Of a DNA stretch of 64,000 nt, positions 28,123 to 37,063 are shown piece after piece. The stretch is from Deltaproteobacteria bacterium (lineage in GTDB: Bacteria > JADJOY01): NCBI GenBank assembly GCA_016713535.1, contig JADJOY010000025.1, positions 1 to 64,000 on the forward strand. The letters are read 5' to 3'. Position numbers and translations under genes: made by a program. The notes below the pieces were generated by a model, which saw nothing but the letters and a program-made list of their open reading frames with translations, made no database searches and was not told the origin of the DNA. Positions within the stretch are counted from its first letter, which is position 1. The number at the start of each line of letters is the position of its first letter.

Positions 28123-28151
28123 CGGCAGTGTGGCGCTCTCGCTCGCCCGGC

Positions 28152-28736
28152 TCAGGAGCGGCGCAGCAACGAGCGGATCACCCGACGCTCATGGTGCACG
28201 TATTCCCCCACCGAAGTCACGATCAGAAGGGCGGCGCCCACGCTCAGCCCGTCGCGCAGCGCCACCGCCCACGCGGGATGATCGGCGAGCGCCGCGACGA
28301 GCGCGACTCCCACCACCACCAGCTCGAAGAAGGTCGCGGACTTGCCGAGCAGCGAGGGGCGGATGCTGGGGTGGTAGCTGCGGCGCACCCGCAGGGTGAC
28401 GTAGAACGCGACCACCGCCGCGTCGCGCGCCACCACCAGCGCCGCGAGCCACACCGGCAGGACGCCGCGCCACGCGAGCAGCACGAACGCGGTGAAGGCG
28501 AGGGACTTGTCGGCGATCGGATCGAGGTAGCTGCCGAGCTTGGAGCGCTGGTCGAGCAGCCGGGCCGCCGCGCCGTCGAGGAGGTCGGTGATCGCGGCGA
28601 GCGTGAACACCCCGAGCGCCGCTTCGGAGGCGCCACGCACCACACACACCACGAACACCGGGATCAACGCGAGCCTGAGCGCGGTCAGCGCGTTGGGCAG
28701 CGTGACGATCCGGTCCGAGGGCGTCGAGCTCTGCAT
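28152..28736 (-). CDS. CDP-alcohol phosphatidyltransferase (PgsA-like)
   Basis: 194-residue integral membrane protein with about five or six hydrophobic segments. The signature DG-x2-AR-x8-G-x3-D-x3-D is complete: DGAAARLLDQRSKLG then SYLDPIAD. The start (TLPNALTALRLALIPVF) is typical of phosphatidylglycerophosphate synthases. It should transfer a phosphatidyl group from CDP-diacylglycerol to an alcohol such as glycerol-3-phosphate. The exact acceptor is not readable, so no gene symbol is given. First gene of a short operon with the ankyrin gene; divergent from the DUF4253 gene. Confidence 0.9.
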   Translation of the reverse strand: MQSSTPSDRIVTLPNALTALRLALIPVFVVCVVRGASEAALGVFTLAAITDLLDGAAARLLDQRSKLGSYLDPIADKSLAFTAFVLLAWRGVLPVWLAALVVARDAAVVAFYVTLRVRRSYHPSIRPSLLGKSATFFELVVVGVALVAALADHPAWAVALRDGLSVGAALLIVTSVGEYVHHERRVIRSLLRRS

Positions 28737-28920
28737 CCGGCCACTCGCGGGAGCGGGCGCGTCGCGAGCGAGCCCGGCGGCGACGCGAGAAGACTGCTTC
28801 GGCCGAAGCCTACTCGCGGCGAGCGCGAGCGGGGAGGAGGACGGAACGAGCGGATCCTTTGCGATGGCGTTCGGGCGCGATCGGGGCTACCGTCTCGGTC
28901 GCCGCCGCCCCTCCGAGGTC

Positions 28921-29802
28921 ATGGCTCCTCTCGTCCCCGACCCGCTTCGAAGTCCCCTTCCGCGCGAGCGGCGCGACTCGCCCGGCGCGCCCTTCCCCGC
29001 GACCGATCCGACCACCGACTTCGTCGCCGCCGGACAGGGCGGCGCGGACGAGATCCCCGGCGCGCTGCGTGGCGCGCTCGATCGACTCGCCCTGCGATGG
29101 CAGCTCGGCGAGTGGGCACCCGGCCAGGTGGCGCCGCGTTGCTGGCGGACCCTGGTTCCGGCGCGTGGCGCGATCGAGAGCTGGAACCGGCTGCGCTCAC
29201 TCGCCGACGAGACCGGCTGCTGGCCGGTGGTGATCGGCGGCCCCGACGACGAAGTCGCGCACGCAGCCGCGCTGCGCGAGTCGCTCGACTCGACCGACGC
29301 GCTGGTTCGTGACGGGCTCGTGCTGGACGTGGACGAGTGGCTCACGGACGAGGCCGCGATCGATCCCGACCTGGTGCGCGAGGTCGACGATGGCTCGCCG
29401 TTCGGCTCGGCGCGCGTGATCACCCACCGCATCCTCGATGCGCCGCCGTGGCGGCTGCGGCGCGCCGGCAACGGCACGTTGCTGTGGGTGGAATCGCCGC
29501 ACTCGTGGGACGTGCCGGCGATCCTGCGCTTCGGTGGCTGGAACTCGTGCCCACCGACCGCGGTTCACGTGGCCATGCTGCATCGCTGGCACCGGCGATG
29601 GGGCGCCGAGCTGGTGGGGCTGTCGCGCGACCGGCTCGAGGTGGCCGTGGCCCGGCAGCCGCGAACCCGTCCCGAGGCGCTGGCGCTGGCGCGCGAGCAC
29701 TTCCTCTATTGCGAGGAGCTGGTGCTCGCCGAGCACGGCTCGATCCGGGCGCTGGCCGCGGCGCTGTTGGTGAGCCGGGTCTGGTCCTTCCGCTGGGACT
29801 GA
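28921..29802 (+). CDS. DUF4253 domain protein
   Basis: 293 residues from ATG 28921 (an in-frame ATG at 28864 is possible). The C-terminal ~110 residues match DUF4253: ESWNRLRSLADETGCWPVVI in the middle, then WNSCPPTAVHVAMLHRWHRR, GAELVGLSRDRLEVAVARQP and REHFLYCEELVL. Proteins of this family occur in Actinobacteria and Myxococcota, sometimes as immunity-like proteins; no activity is established. The gene is immediately followed by tandem repeat array A. Confidence 0.8.
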   Translation: MAPLVPDPLRSPLPRERRDSPGAPFPATDPTTDFVAAGQGGADEIPGALRGALDRLALRWQLGEWAPGQVAPRCWRTLVPARGAIESWNRLRSLADETGCWPVVIGGPDDEVAHAAALRESLDSTDALVRDGLVLDVDEWLTDEAAIDPDLVREVDDGSPFGSARVITHRILDAPPWRLRRAGNGTLLWVESPHSWDVPAILRFGGWNSCPPTAVHVAMLHRWHRRWGAELVGLSRDRLEVAVARQPRTRPEALALAREHFLYCEELVLAEHGSIRALAAALLVSRVWSFRWD

Positions 29803-29807
29803 CCCCC

Positions 29808-31567
29808 TGGAGGGCCCGCCTCCGGCGGACCGTGCCCGGCGATACGGTCGGGCGTAGGCGTTGGCGCGAGCCCCGATTCCTGTCCCATCCCGGCCGTACA
29901 GGGATCGACGACATCCTCGACGAAGCGCAGTCGCGTATCGCCGGTCGCGCGGAGCGCGACCCTCCGAACGGGGAGGGGCACGCGTCGCGTGCCCGGCGAT
30001 ACGGTCGGGCGCAGGCGTCGGCGCGAGCCCCGATTCCTGTCCCATCCCGGCCGTACAGGGATCGACGACATCCTCGACGAAACGCAGTCGCGTATCGCCG
30101 GTCGCGCGACGCGCGACCCTCCGGACGGCCGGGGAGGGGCACGCGTTGCGTGCTCGGCGATTCGATCGGGCGCAGGCGTCGGCGCGAGCCCCGATTCCTG
30201 TCCCATCCCGGCCGTACAGGGATCGCCGACATCGTCGACGAAGCGCAGTCGCGTATCGCCGGTCGCGCGACGCGCGACCCTCCGAACGGCCGGGGAGGGG
30301 CACGCGTCGCGTGCCCGGCGATTCGATCGGGCGCAGGCGTCGGCGCGAGCCCCGATTCCTGTCCGATCCCGGCCGTACAGGGATCGCCGACATCGTCGAC
30401 GAAGCGCAGTCGCGTATCGCCGGTCGCGCGACGCGCGACCCCTCCGGACGGCCGGGGAGGGGCACGCGTCGCGTGCCCGGCGATACGATCGGGCGCTGGT
30501 GTCGGCGCGAGCCCCGATTCCTGTCCCATCCCGGCCGTACAGGGATCGACGACATCCTCGACGAAGCGCAGTCGCGTCTCGCCGGTCGCGCGACGCGCGA
30601 CCCTCCGGACGGCCGGGGAGGGGCACGCGTCGCGTGCCCGGCGATACGATCGGGAGCGGGCGTCGGCCCGAGCCCCGATCCCTGTCCCATCCCGGCCGTG
30701 CAGGGCGCGACGACATCCTAGACGTAGCGCAGTCGCGCATCGCCGGTCGCGCGACGCGCGACCCTCCGGACGGCGGGGAGCGGCACGCGTCGCTGCCCGG
30801 CGATACGTCGGGCGCAGGCGTCGACCCGAGCCCCGATTCCTGTCCCATCCCGGCCGTACAGGGATCGACGACATCCTCGACGTAGCGCAGTCGCGCATCG
30901 CCGGTCGCGCGACGCGCGACCCTCCGGACGGCCGGGGAGGGGCACGCGTCGCGTGCCCGGCGATACGGTCGGGCGCAGGCGTCGGCGCGAGCCCCGATTC
31001 CTGTCCCATCCCGGCCGTACAGGGATCGACGACATCCTCGACGAAGCGCAGTCGCGTATCGCCGGTCGCGCGACGCGCGACCCTCCGGACGGCCGGGGAG
31101 CGGCACGCGTTGCGTGCCCGGCGATACGGTCGGGCGCTGGCGTCGGCGCGAGCCCCGATTCCTGTCCCATCCCGGCCGTACAGGGATCGCCGACATCCTC
31201 GACGTAGCGGAGTCGCGCATCGCCGGTCGCGCGACGCGCGACCCTCCGAGGCCGGGAGGGGCACGCGTCGCGTGCCCGGCGATACGGTCGGGCGCTGGCG
31301 TCGGCGCGAGCCCCGATTCCTGTCCGATCCCGGCCGTACAGGGATCGCCGACATCGTCGACGAAGCGCAGTCGCGTATCGCCGGTCGCGCGACGCGCGAC
31401 CTCCGAGGGGGGGGCGCGCGCCCGAGGGCGCTCGGCGCGAGCCCCGATTCCTGTCGATCCCGGCCTACAGGGATCGCCGACATCGTCGACGAAGCGCAGT
31501 CGCGTATCGCCGGTCGCGCGACGCGCGACCCTCCGGACGGCCGGGGAGGGGCACGCGTCGCCAGCGC
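29808..31567. repeat. Tandem palindromic array A (about 11 units of ~161 bp)
   Basis: The motif CCGTACAGGGATCG or a close variant recurs at about 29894, 30051, 30212, 30373, 30535, 30696, 30854, 31015, 31176, 31334 and 31464, so the period is 157-162 bases (most often 161). Each unit contains GAGGGGCACGCGTCGCGTGC, the spacer piece GAGCCCCGATTCCTGTCCCA, the 21-base segment after CCGTACAGG, and GTCGCGCGACGCGCGACCCT. Units 6-7 and the last unit have small deletions. Because 161 is not a multiple of 3 and stops are almost absent, long frames cross the array on both strands. No real gene is seen in it. Confidence 0.95.
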
Positions 31568-31631
31568 GCCCGCGCCGCGCTGTTAGGCTGCGGAGCTTCT
31601 CCCGCGTCTCGCGTTTTCCTAGGAGGCCCCC

Positions 31632-32984
31632 GTGGCGAACGCTGCCGCAGCCCGGCACGTCACCGAAGATCGCTCCATCCGCTCGAGCGGCATCGTGCTC
31701 GAGCCGGGCATGCCGATCTGCCAGATGGATCTGCCGCTCGACTGGTACCAGGAAGAGTTCAAGCCCTACGCCGAGGAGTATCTGGCGCTCGAGAGCCGTG
31801 CGCCGGAGGTGGTGCTGCCGTGGATGGACTCGTACATCCGCCCCGCCCTCGACCACTTCGGGCCCAGGCTGATGTTGCTCGCGCACTACTACATGGGCGG
31901 CGAGATCGTGAAGCTCGTCGAGCGCTACGGCGGCAAGGTCGCCGACAGCTACCTGCTCGCGCGCCAGGCGGTGTTGCACCCGGACACCAAGATCTTCGTC
32001 GAGTCGGCGGTGCACTTCATGGCCGAGGCGATCGCGATCCTCGCCGCGCCCGATCAAGAGGTCTACATCACCAACCCCAAGGCCGGTTGCACGATGGAGA
32101 TGCTCGCCAAGGAGCACATGGTGCTGCCCGCGTTCGACTACCTCGTCGAGCGCTTCGGCGACGAGCTCCTCGGCATCGCCTACATGAACACCTCGGGGCG
32201 CTTGAAGGCGCTCGCGGGCCAGACCGGCGGTGCCTGCTGCACCAGCTCGCACGCCGAGAAGGTGGTGCGCTGGGCGAGCAAGCTCGGTAAGCGGATCTTC
32301 TCCCTCCCGTACCAGCACCTGGGCGACAACGTCGCGCGCCAGGTCGGCATCGATCCCGCGCGCATCTTCCGCTGGCCCGGCGGGCTCGAGGGCATGCACT
32401 ACGTCCCGAGCGGCGCCGACGAGGAGCGCCTCGACCGCGCCGAGATGATCCTGTGGGGAGCCTTCTGCGGCGTGCACACGGTGTTCTCGATCTCGCAGAT
32501 CGAGTACTGGCGAGCGCGCGGCCACCGCGTGCTGGTCCACCCCGAGTGCACCAAGGAGGTGGTCGCCGCCGCCGACGGTAACGGCTCGACCAACTACCTG
32601 TGGAACGAGGTCATGAAGGCCCCCGCCGGGGCGAAGCTCGCGATCGGCACCGAGGCCCACTTCGTGAAGAACGCTCGCGAGCAAGGGCGGCTGCGCGGCG
32701 TGGAGGTCGTGAACCTCGCCGACATCCCCGAGGCCGACCGCGGCTCGGCCGGCTGCGGCTGCGCGACCATGAGCCGGAACGACCCGCCCCACTTGGTGGC
32801 GATGCTCGACCTGCTGCGCAAGGGCACGCCGCCGAGCCTGAACCGCGTGCTCGCCGGCGACGTCGTCAACGAGCGCACCGGCTGGCGCGAGCGGATGCAC
32901 GACGCCGATCGCGCCGCGCTGGTGCGCCACGCGCGCGCGTCGCTGGAGCGGATGATCGAGGTCACCGAGGCCTCCCCGGGCTGA
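31632..32984 (+). CDS. nadA: Quinolinate synthase
   Basis: Condenses iminoaspartate with dihydroxyacetone phosphate to quinolinate in NAD biosynthesis; [4Fe-4S] enzyme. 450 residues (the long NadA type). Typical motifs: LLAHYYMGGEIVKLVE, SAVHFMAEAIAIL, NPKAGCTMEML, TGGACCTSSHAEKVVRW, FRWPGGLEGMHYVP, RVLVHPECTKEVVAAAD, GTEAHFVKNA and the C-terminal GCGCATMSRN. Cysteines for the cluster are present. The GTG at 31632 is preceded by a strong AGGAGG at 31621-31626. The promoter must lie in or next to repeat array A, which ends about 65 bases upstream. Confidence 0.95.
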   Translation: MANAAAARHVTEDRSIRSSGIVLEPGMPICQMDLPLDWYQEEFKPYAEEYLALESRAPEVVLPWMDSYIRPALDHFGPRLMLLAHYYMGGEIVKLVERYGGKVADSYLLARQAVLHPDTKIFVESAVHFMAEAIAILAAPDQEVYITNPKAGCTMEMLAKEHMVLPAFDYLVERFGDELLGIAYMNTSGRLKALAGQTGGACCTSSHAEKVVRWASKLGKRIFSLPYQHLGDNVARQVGIDPARIFRWPGGLEGMHYVPSGADEERLDRAEMILWGAFCGVHTVFSISQIEYWRARGHRVLVHPECTKEVVAAADGNGSTNYLWNEVMKAPAGAKLAIGTEAHFVKNAREQGRLRGVEVVNLADIPEADRGSAGCGCATMSRNDPPHLVAMLDLLRKGTPPSLNRVLAGDVVNERTGWRERMHDADRAALVRHARASLERMIEVTEASPG

Positions 32985-33100
32985 GCGCGATGGCGCGCGC
33001 TCCGGGGCGGCGAGGGCGCCCGGGTTGAGTCGCGGCACCGTTGCCCTCACAATGCACGGCGGATCGCTCTCCTCCCTCTCGCCCGTTCCGGCGGCCGCCG

Positions 33101-34825
33101 ATGAACCAGACCGACTCGGGTCGTGAACGGCGCAAGAACCGCCGACTCGACGTCTCCTTCCCGGCGCGCTTCACCGCCGACGGGCGTACGATCCACCGCG
33201 CGGTGGTGCGCTCGCTGAGCGCCGAGGGGATGTTCCTCGAGACCACCACGCTGGTCTCGATCGGCACCACGATCCGCGTCCTGGCACCGCTCGCCGACGA
33301 GAACCCGCAGCCCGTCCGCACCAAGGCGACGGTCCTCTACCACAACCGCCGCGGCACCGCGGGCGCCGTGATCGGCTTCGGCCTCCAGTTCGTGGCGCCG
33401 CCCGCCGGCGTCGCCGAGCGCATCGAACGCTTCCTCGAATTCGGACCTCGGCTGGTGCCGACCGACGAGGTCGGCGGCATCGCGTGGCCCGTCGAGGTGC
33501 CCGCGATCGACCCGGGCTGGCATCCGGTGTCGTGGTGGGCGCTCGATCCGGAGACGTCCGACGTCGCGAGCGCACCCTCGGGAGCCGAGTCGGCGATGGA
33601 GCGGCTGGGGCGCTGGCTCGGCAGCCTCCCCGAGGACGTCGCCGCCGAGCCGGGCGCGCGGGTGGCCTTCCATTTCCACGGCAAGGCGCTCGCTCCCGCC
33701 AGCGGCGTGCGACGCGACTGGGTCGAGCACGCTCCACTGCGCAAGGCGCTGACCGCGCAGATGTGGGCGATCGAGTCGCTCGAGGCGGCCGAGTGGAATC
33801 TGATCGAGCTCGGCCGCGAACACTCGGCCGCGATCGGCGCGGCGGGCCGCGTGCTGGAGGCCGCGCGCGAGGAGCTCACCGGAGCGCCGCCGAGCTTCGC
33901 GGAGGCCCGGGCGAGCGAGAGCGCCCCGGAAGGCGGCGAGAGCACGGGCCAGCTCACGGGCGGCGACGAGAGCGACGAGCTGGCTCCGCTCTCCGACGAG
34001 ATCCACGACTGGAACGAGATCTCGATCGCGCTCGCCGACGTGAGCCGTTTCCTCGACGTGCTGCGTTACAACCTGCAAGGCTTACCGCTGCTCGAGCCGA
34101 GCGCGGTGAGCTCCGCCGAGCCGCCGAGCGACGATTTCCTGCGCGGCGCGGTCCAGGACGTCGCGCACGTCGCCTCGCGCCTCGCCGGCACCGAGCCGCG
34201 CGCCGCCGGCTCCGAGAAGGATGGCGGAGCCCAGCCCGAGGCGGCGGCGGGGTCCGGCGGGGGCGCGGCGCTCACGATCTCGCGCCGCCACGCGTTCGGG
34301 GTCCTCGGCGCCCTGGCGGTCGCAACAGTGGTGGCGATCACGATCCAGACCGTGCGCGCGCGGCCGCCCGATGCCTACACACGCTACCTGCCGATCGCCA
34401 AGGAGGCGCTGAGCGCGCTGCGCGCTCGCAACGCCGACCGCCTCGAGGACCGGCTCTCAGGAGCACGCGCGGCGCTCGGCTCGTCCACCGAGACCTACCC
34501 CTCCACGGTCGCACTCGAGCTCGGCCTTACCGCGCTGCGTTACCTCCAGTCGAGCGCCGCTCTCGACGGGCCGGCACAAGCGATGCATGAGCCTCCATGG
34601 GGTCCGGGTAAGCGGTATCCGGACCGGCAGACCTACGAGCAATGGCGCGAGCGTGACCGAACCCGAGCCGACGGCTGGATCGATACCAGCGAGCAGATCG
34701 CGGCCGGAATTCTGAACGACGGCGCGCCTTTCGCTCGGGAGCGGGAAAATTCCGCTTTCGAGGCCCTGGAGGCGGGACGGCAATGGCTGAGCGAACGGCA
34801 ACATCAGGTCGAGATGATGCGCTGA
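33101..34825 (+). CDS. PilZ-domain membrane protein
   Basis: 574 residues. The N-terminal domain (about 8-115) is PilZ-like: RERRKNRRLDVSFPARF carries the arginine cluster for c-di-GMP, and VRSLSAEGMFLET matches (D/N)xSxxG except that Ser replaces the first Asp/Asn, so binding is not assured. A long, acidic, mainly helical middle follows (to ~390), then a single membrane segment FGVLGALAVATVVAITIQT (about 402-420) and a C-terminal domain of ~150 residues. The prepilin gene overlaps its 3' end by 43 bases, which suggests a pilus or secretion role. Confidence 0.8.
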   Translation: MNQTDSGRERRKNRRLDVSFPARFTADGRTIHRAVVRSLSAEGMFLETTTLVSIGTTIRVLAPLADENPQPVRTKATVLYHNRRGTAGAVIGFGLQFVAPPAGVAERIERFLEFGPRLVPTDEVGGIAWPVEVPAIDPGWHPVSWWALDPETSDVASAPSGAESAMERLGRWLGSLPEDVAAEPGARVAFHFHGKALAPASGVRRDWVEHAPLRKALTAQMWAIESLEAAEWNLIELGREHSAAIGAAGRVLEAAREELTGAPPSFAEARASESAPEGGESTGQLTGGDESDELAPLSDEIHDWNEISIALADVSRFLDVLRYNLQGLPLLEPSAVSSAEPPSDDFLRGAVQDVAHVASRLAGTEPRAAGSEKDGGAQPEAAAGSGGGAALTISRRHAFGVLGALAVATVVAITIQTVRARPPDAYTRYLPIAKEALSALRARNADRLEDRLSGARAALGSSTETYPSTVALELGLTALRYLQSSAALDGPAQAMHEPPWGPGKRYPDRQTYEQWRERDRTRADGWIDTSEQIAAGILNDGAPFARERENSAFEALEAGRQWLSERQHQVEMMR

Positions 34826-35304
34826 TCCGGTCACGTTCCACCCTCCGAAGCGTCAGAGGATTTACGCTCGTCGAGCTGCTTTTGGTCATCGCGGTGATCG
34901 GGATCCTGTCCGCGATCGCCGTTCCGCAGCTCCTCGGCGCTCGTGAGAAGGGGCGCGTCGCCACCTGCGACAGCCTCTTCCACGCGCTCGACGGCGAGAT
35001 CGCCAACGAGATGGATCGGGTCGTGAACGCGACCAACCACCAGCCGAGCTGCGGCAACATGGGCACGAGCTGGAACGACATCGCGATCATGCGCTGCGTC
35101 GCGCAGAAGCACGCCGGCGAAGACAACCCGCGGAACCGCAGCCAGCGCGCGTACATCAACTACTACGAGCAGCCGAGCGGCTACTCGTCGTGCCAGGTCG
35201 GCCTCGACGAGGAAGGCTCGGGCTTCTGGCAGCTCGGCCTCAAGATCCGCCAGCGCACCACCCGCACCGGCGCCGAGCGCACGTTCTCGATCCACATCGA
35301 CTGA
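34783..35304 (+). CDS. Type IV prepilin-like / pseudopilin protein
   Basis: 173 residues. A 26-residue leader ends at Gly and is followed by FTLVELLLVIAVIGILSAI, the class III signal with Glu5 and the hydrophobic helix; a PilD-type peptidase would cleave after RSVRG. The mature domain has four Cys after the helix (including VATCDSLFHAL and SCGNMGTSWND), so disulfides are likely. It starts inside the PilZ gene. Whether this is the major pilin, a minor pilin or a type II pseudopilin cannot be decided; no assembly ATPase or secretin gene lies nearby. Confidence 0.88.
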   Translation: MAERTATSGRDDALIRSRSTLRSVRGFTLVELLLVIAVIGILSAIAVPQLLGAREKGRVATCDSLFHALDGEIANEMDRVVNATNHQPSCGNMGTSWNDIAIMRCVAQKHAGEDNPRNRSQRAYINYYEQPSGYSSCQVGLDEEGSGFWQLGLKIRQRTTRTGAERTFSIHID

Positions 35305-35404
35305 GGCGCGGCCGCGCCAGCCCCCTTCCCTTCGCCCCCTCCGCGCGCCGGGAGATCCCACGATCTTCCGGCGCGTCGTGTTTTCGCGGGGCGGCGACGC
35401 GCGC

Positions 35405-35590
35405 GGACGTCGCGCGGGGGCGCGATCGACAGGCTGGAGCGCGCGCGCTCCGTCGCGGCCGTGCCCGACGTGACGCCCCGGCCCGCCGGAGGCGGGCCCT
35501 CCACACCGATACAGCGATCGACGCTTGCGGGGACGCGCGCGCTCCGTCGTATCGCCGGGCACGCGACGCGCGTCCCTCCGGCTCACGCGG
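35405..35590. repeat. Single palindromic repeat unit before the second tldD
   Basis: The gap 35305-35629 contains one unit: GGAGCGCGCGCTCCGTCGCG at about 35435, a hairpin GCCCGCCGGAGGCGGGCCCT at about 35483, the spacer ACCGATACAGCGATCGACGC at about 35505 and a degenerate GGGCACGCGACGCGCGTCCC at about 35557. The spacer is nearly the one used in array B, 3 kb downstream. No gene here. Confidence 0.8.
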
Positions 35591-35629
35591 TTGGGCGCGG
35601 GCCGAGCCGGCCCCTACAATGGGCTCGCC

Positions 35630-37063
35630 ATGATCTCCGAGCTCGAAGCCCGCTTCCGGGATGTGATCCCGAGCGTCCAGTTCTGCTCGCTGCGCTTCGT
35701 GCGCGAGCGCCAGGAGCACCTCGAGGTGCGCCGCGGCGTGCTGCAGCCGGTCGAACGCAGCGAGGACGTGGGCGTGATGTTCACGGTCATCGACCACGGC
35801 GGCGTCGGTTACGCCGCCACCTCGGATCTCACGCCGAGCGGGCTCAGCGCCGCCGCGCGGCGCGCCGCCGAGTGGGCGCGCGCCACCCGGACTCGCGCGA
35901 TCTCGGCCTTCGCCAACCCGCCCACCGCGAGCCACGTCGGCAGCTACGCGAGCCCGGTCGAGCGCCCCTGGGCCTCGCTCGCCCTCGGCGACAAGATCGG
36001 GCTGCTGAGCCGCGAGTGCGCGCGCCTCGCGGTCGACGACGCGATCGTCGACTGGTCCGCGGGCCTGTGGCACGTCGACAGCGAGACGCTCCACCTCACC
36101 ACCAACGGCGGGCGCGTCCACCAGGCGCTCGAGATCCTGGTCCCGGAGCTGCGCGCCTCGGCGAACCGCGGTGACGAGACCCAGACCCGCACGTTCGCGG
36201 CGGGCCAGCACTGCCGTCAGGGTGGCCTCGAGATCCTCGACGAGGTCGGCTACTTCGCCGCCGCGCCGCGGGTCGCCGCCGAGGCCCTCGAGCTCCTCGA
36301 CGCGCCCGACTGCCCGTCCGGCGTCATGGACCTGATCCTGGCGCCCGACCAGATGATCCTGCAGATCCACGAGTCGATCGGACATCCGCTCGAGCTCGAC
36401 CGCATCCTCGGCGACGAGCGCAACTATGCCGGGCGGAGCTTCGTCACGCCGGACATGATCGGCAGCTACCGCTACGGCTCCGAGCTGCTCAACGTGACGT
36501 TCGATCCGACCCGCCCCGGCGAGCTCGCGAGCTACGCGTTCGACGACGTCGGCCAGCCCGCCACCCGCGAGCTGCTCATCCAGGACGGCCTCCTGGTGCG
36601 GTCGCTCGGTGGGCTCACCTCGCAGGTGCGATCGGGGCTGCCCGGAGTCGCGAACTCGCGCGCGACGAGCTGGAACCGCGCGCCCATCGACCGCATGGCG
36701 AACCTCAACCTCGAGCCCGGCACCTCGACCTTCGCCGAGCTGGTGGGCGCGGTCGAGAGCGGCGTGTACATGGAGACCAACTGCTCGTGGTCCATCGACG
36801 ACTCGCGGAACAAGTTCCAGTTCGGCTGCGAGCGCGCGCGGCTGATCCGCGACGGCGAGCTCGGCCCGGTGCTCAAGAACCCGAACTACCGCGGGGTGTC
36901 GGCGACCTTCTGGCGCAACCTCGCCGGCGTGGGCGACGCCAGCACCGTGGAGGTGCTCGGCACGCCGTATTGCGGCAAGGGTGAGCCCAACCAGACGATC
37001 CGCGTCGGCCACGCCTCGCCGCCGTGCCGCTTCACCGGCGTCGACGTCTTCGGTGGCGCGTGA
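35630..37063 (+). CDS. TldD-type metalloprotease subunit, U62 family (second, divergent copy)
   Basis: 477 residues. HExxxH is present in ILQIHESIGHPLELDRILGD, and the C-terminal Cys in GTPYCGKGEPNQ. Family motifs: FDDVGQPATRELLIQDG, NLNLEPGTSTFAELVGAVES, and an N-terminal VRERQEHLEVRRG. It differs clearly from the first TldD: HESIGHP-LELDR replaces HEAIGHTVEAD, and an RNYAGRSFVT segment is inserted. The next gene starts at its stop codon (TGATG), so the two form a second TldD/TldE unit. Its substrate is probably different from that of the first pair. Confidence 0.9.
   Translation: MISELEARFRDVIPSVQFCSLRFVRERQEHLEVRRGVLQPVERSEDVGVMFTVIDHGGVGYAATSDLTPSGLSAAARRAAEWARATRTRAISAFANPPTASHVGSYASPVERPWASLALGDKIGLLSRECARLAVDDAIVDWSAGLWHVDSETLHLTTNGGRVHQALEILVPELRASANRGDETQTRTFAAGQHCRQGGLEILDEVGYFAAAPRVAAEALELLDAPDCPSGVMDLILAPDQMILQIHESIGHPLELDRILGDERNYAGRSFVTPDMIGSYRYGSELLNVTFDPTRPGELASYAFDDVGQPATRELLIQDGLLVRSLGGLTSQVRSGLPGVANSRATSWNRAPIDRMANLNLEPGTSTFAELVGAVESGVYMETNCSWSIDDSRNKFQFGCERARLIRDGELGPVLKNPNYRGVSATFWRNLAGVGDASTVEVLGTPYCGKGEPNQTIRVGHASPPCRFTGVDVFGGA

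Noticed and set aside
25864-28281. Plus-strand open frame of 805 codons opposite the ankyrin gene
   Set aside because: Antisense shadow of the ankyrin repeats; its own apparent repeats come from the real gene.
29808-31567. CRISPR array interpretation of array A (regular repeats with spacers)
   Set aside because: Units are ~161 bp, with spacers that are identical within the array; repeats are long and palindromic, and no cas genes are present.
29706-33050. Minus-strand open frame of over 1,100 codons
   Set aside because: It is antisense to nadA and runs through the tandem repeats; the translation is Arg/Pro/Ala-rich and repetitive, caused by absence of stop codons in GC-rich DNA.
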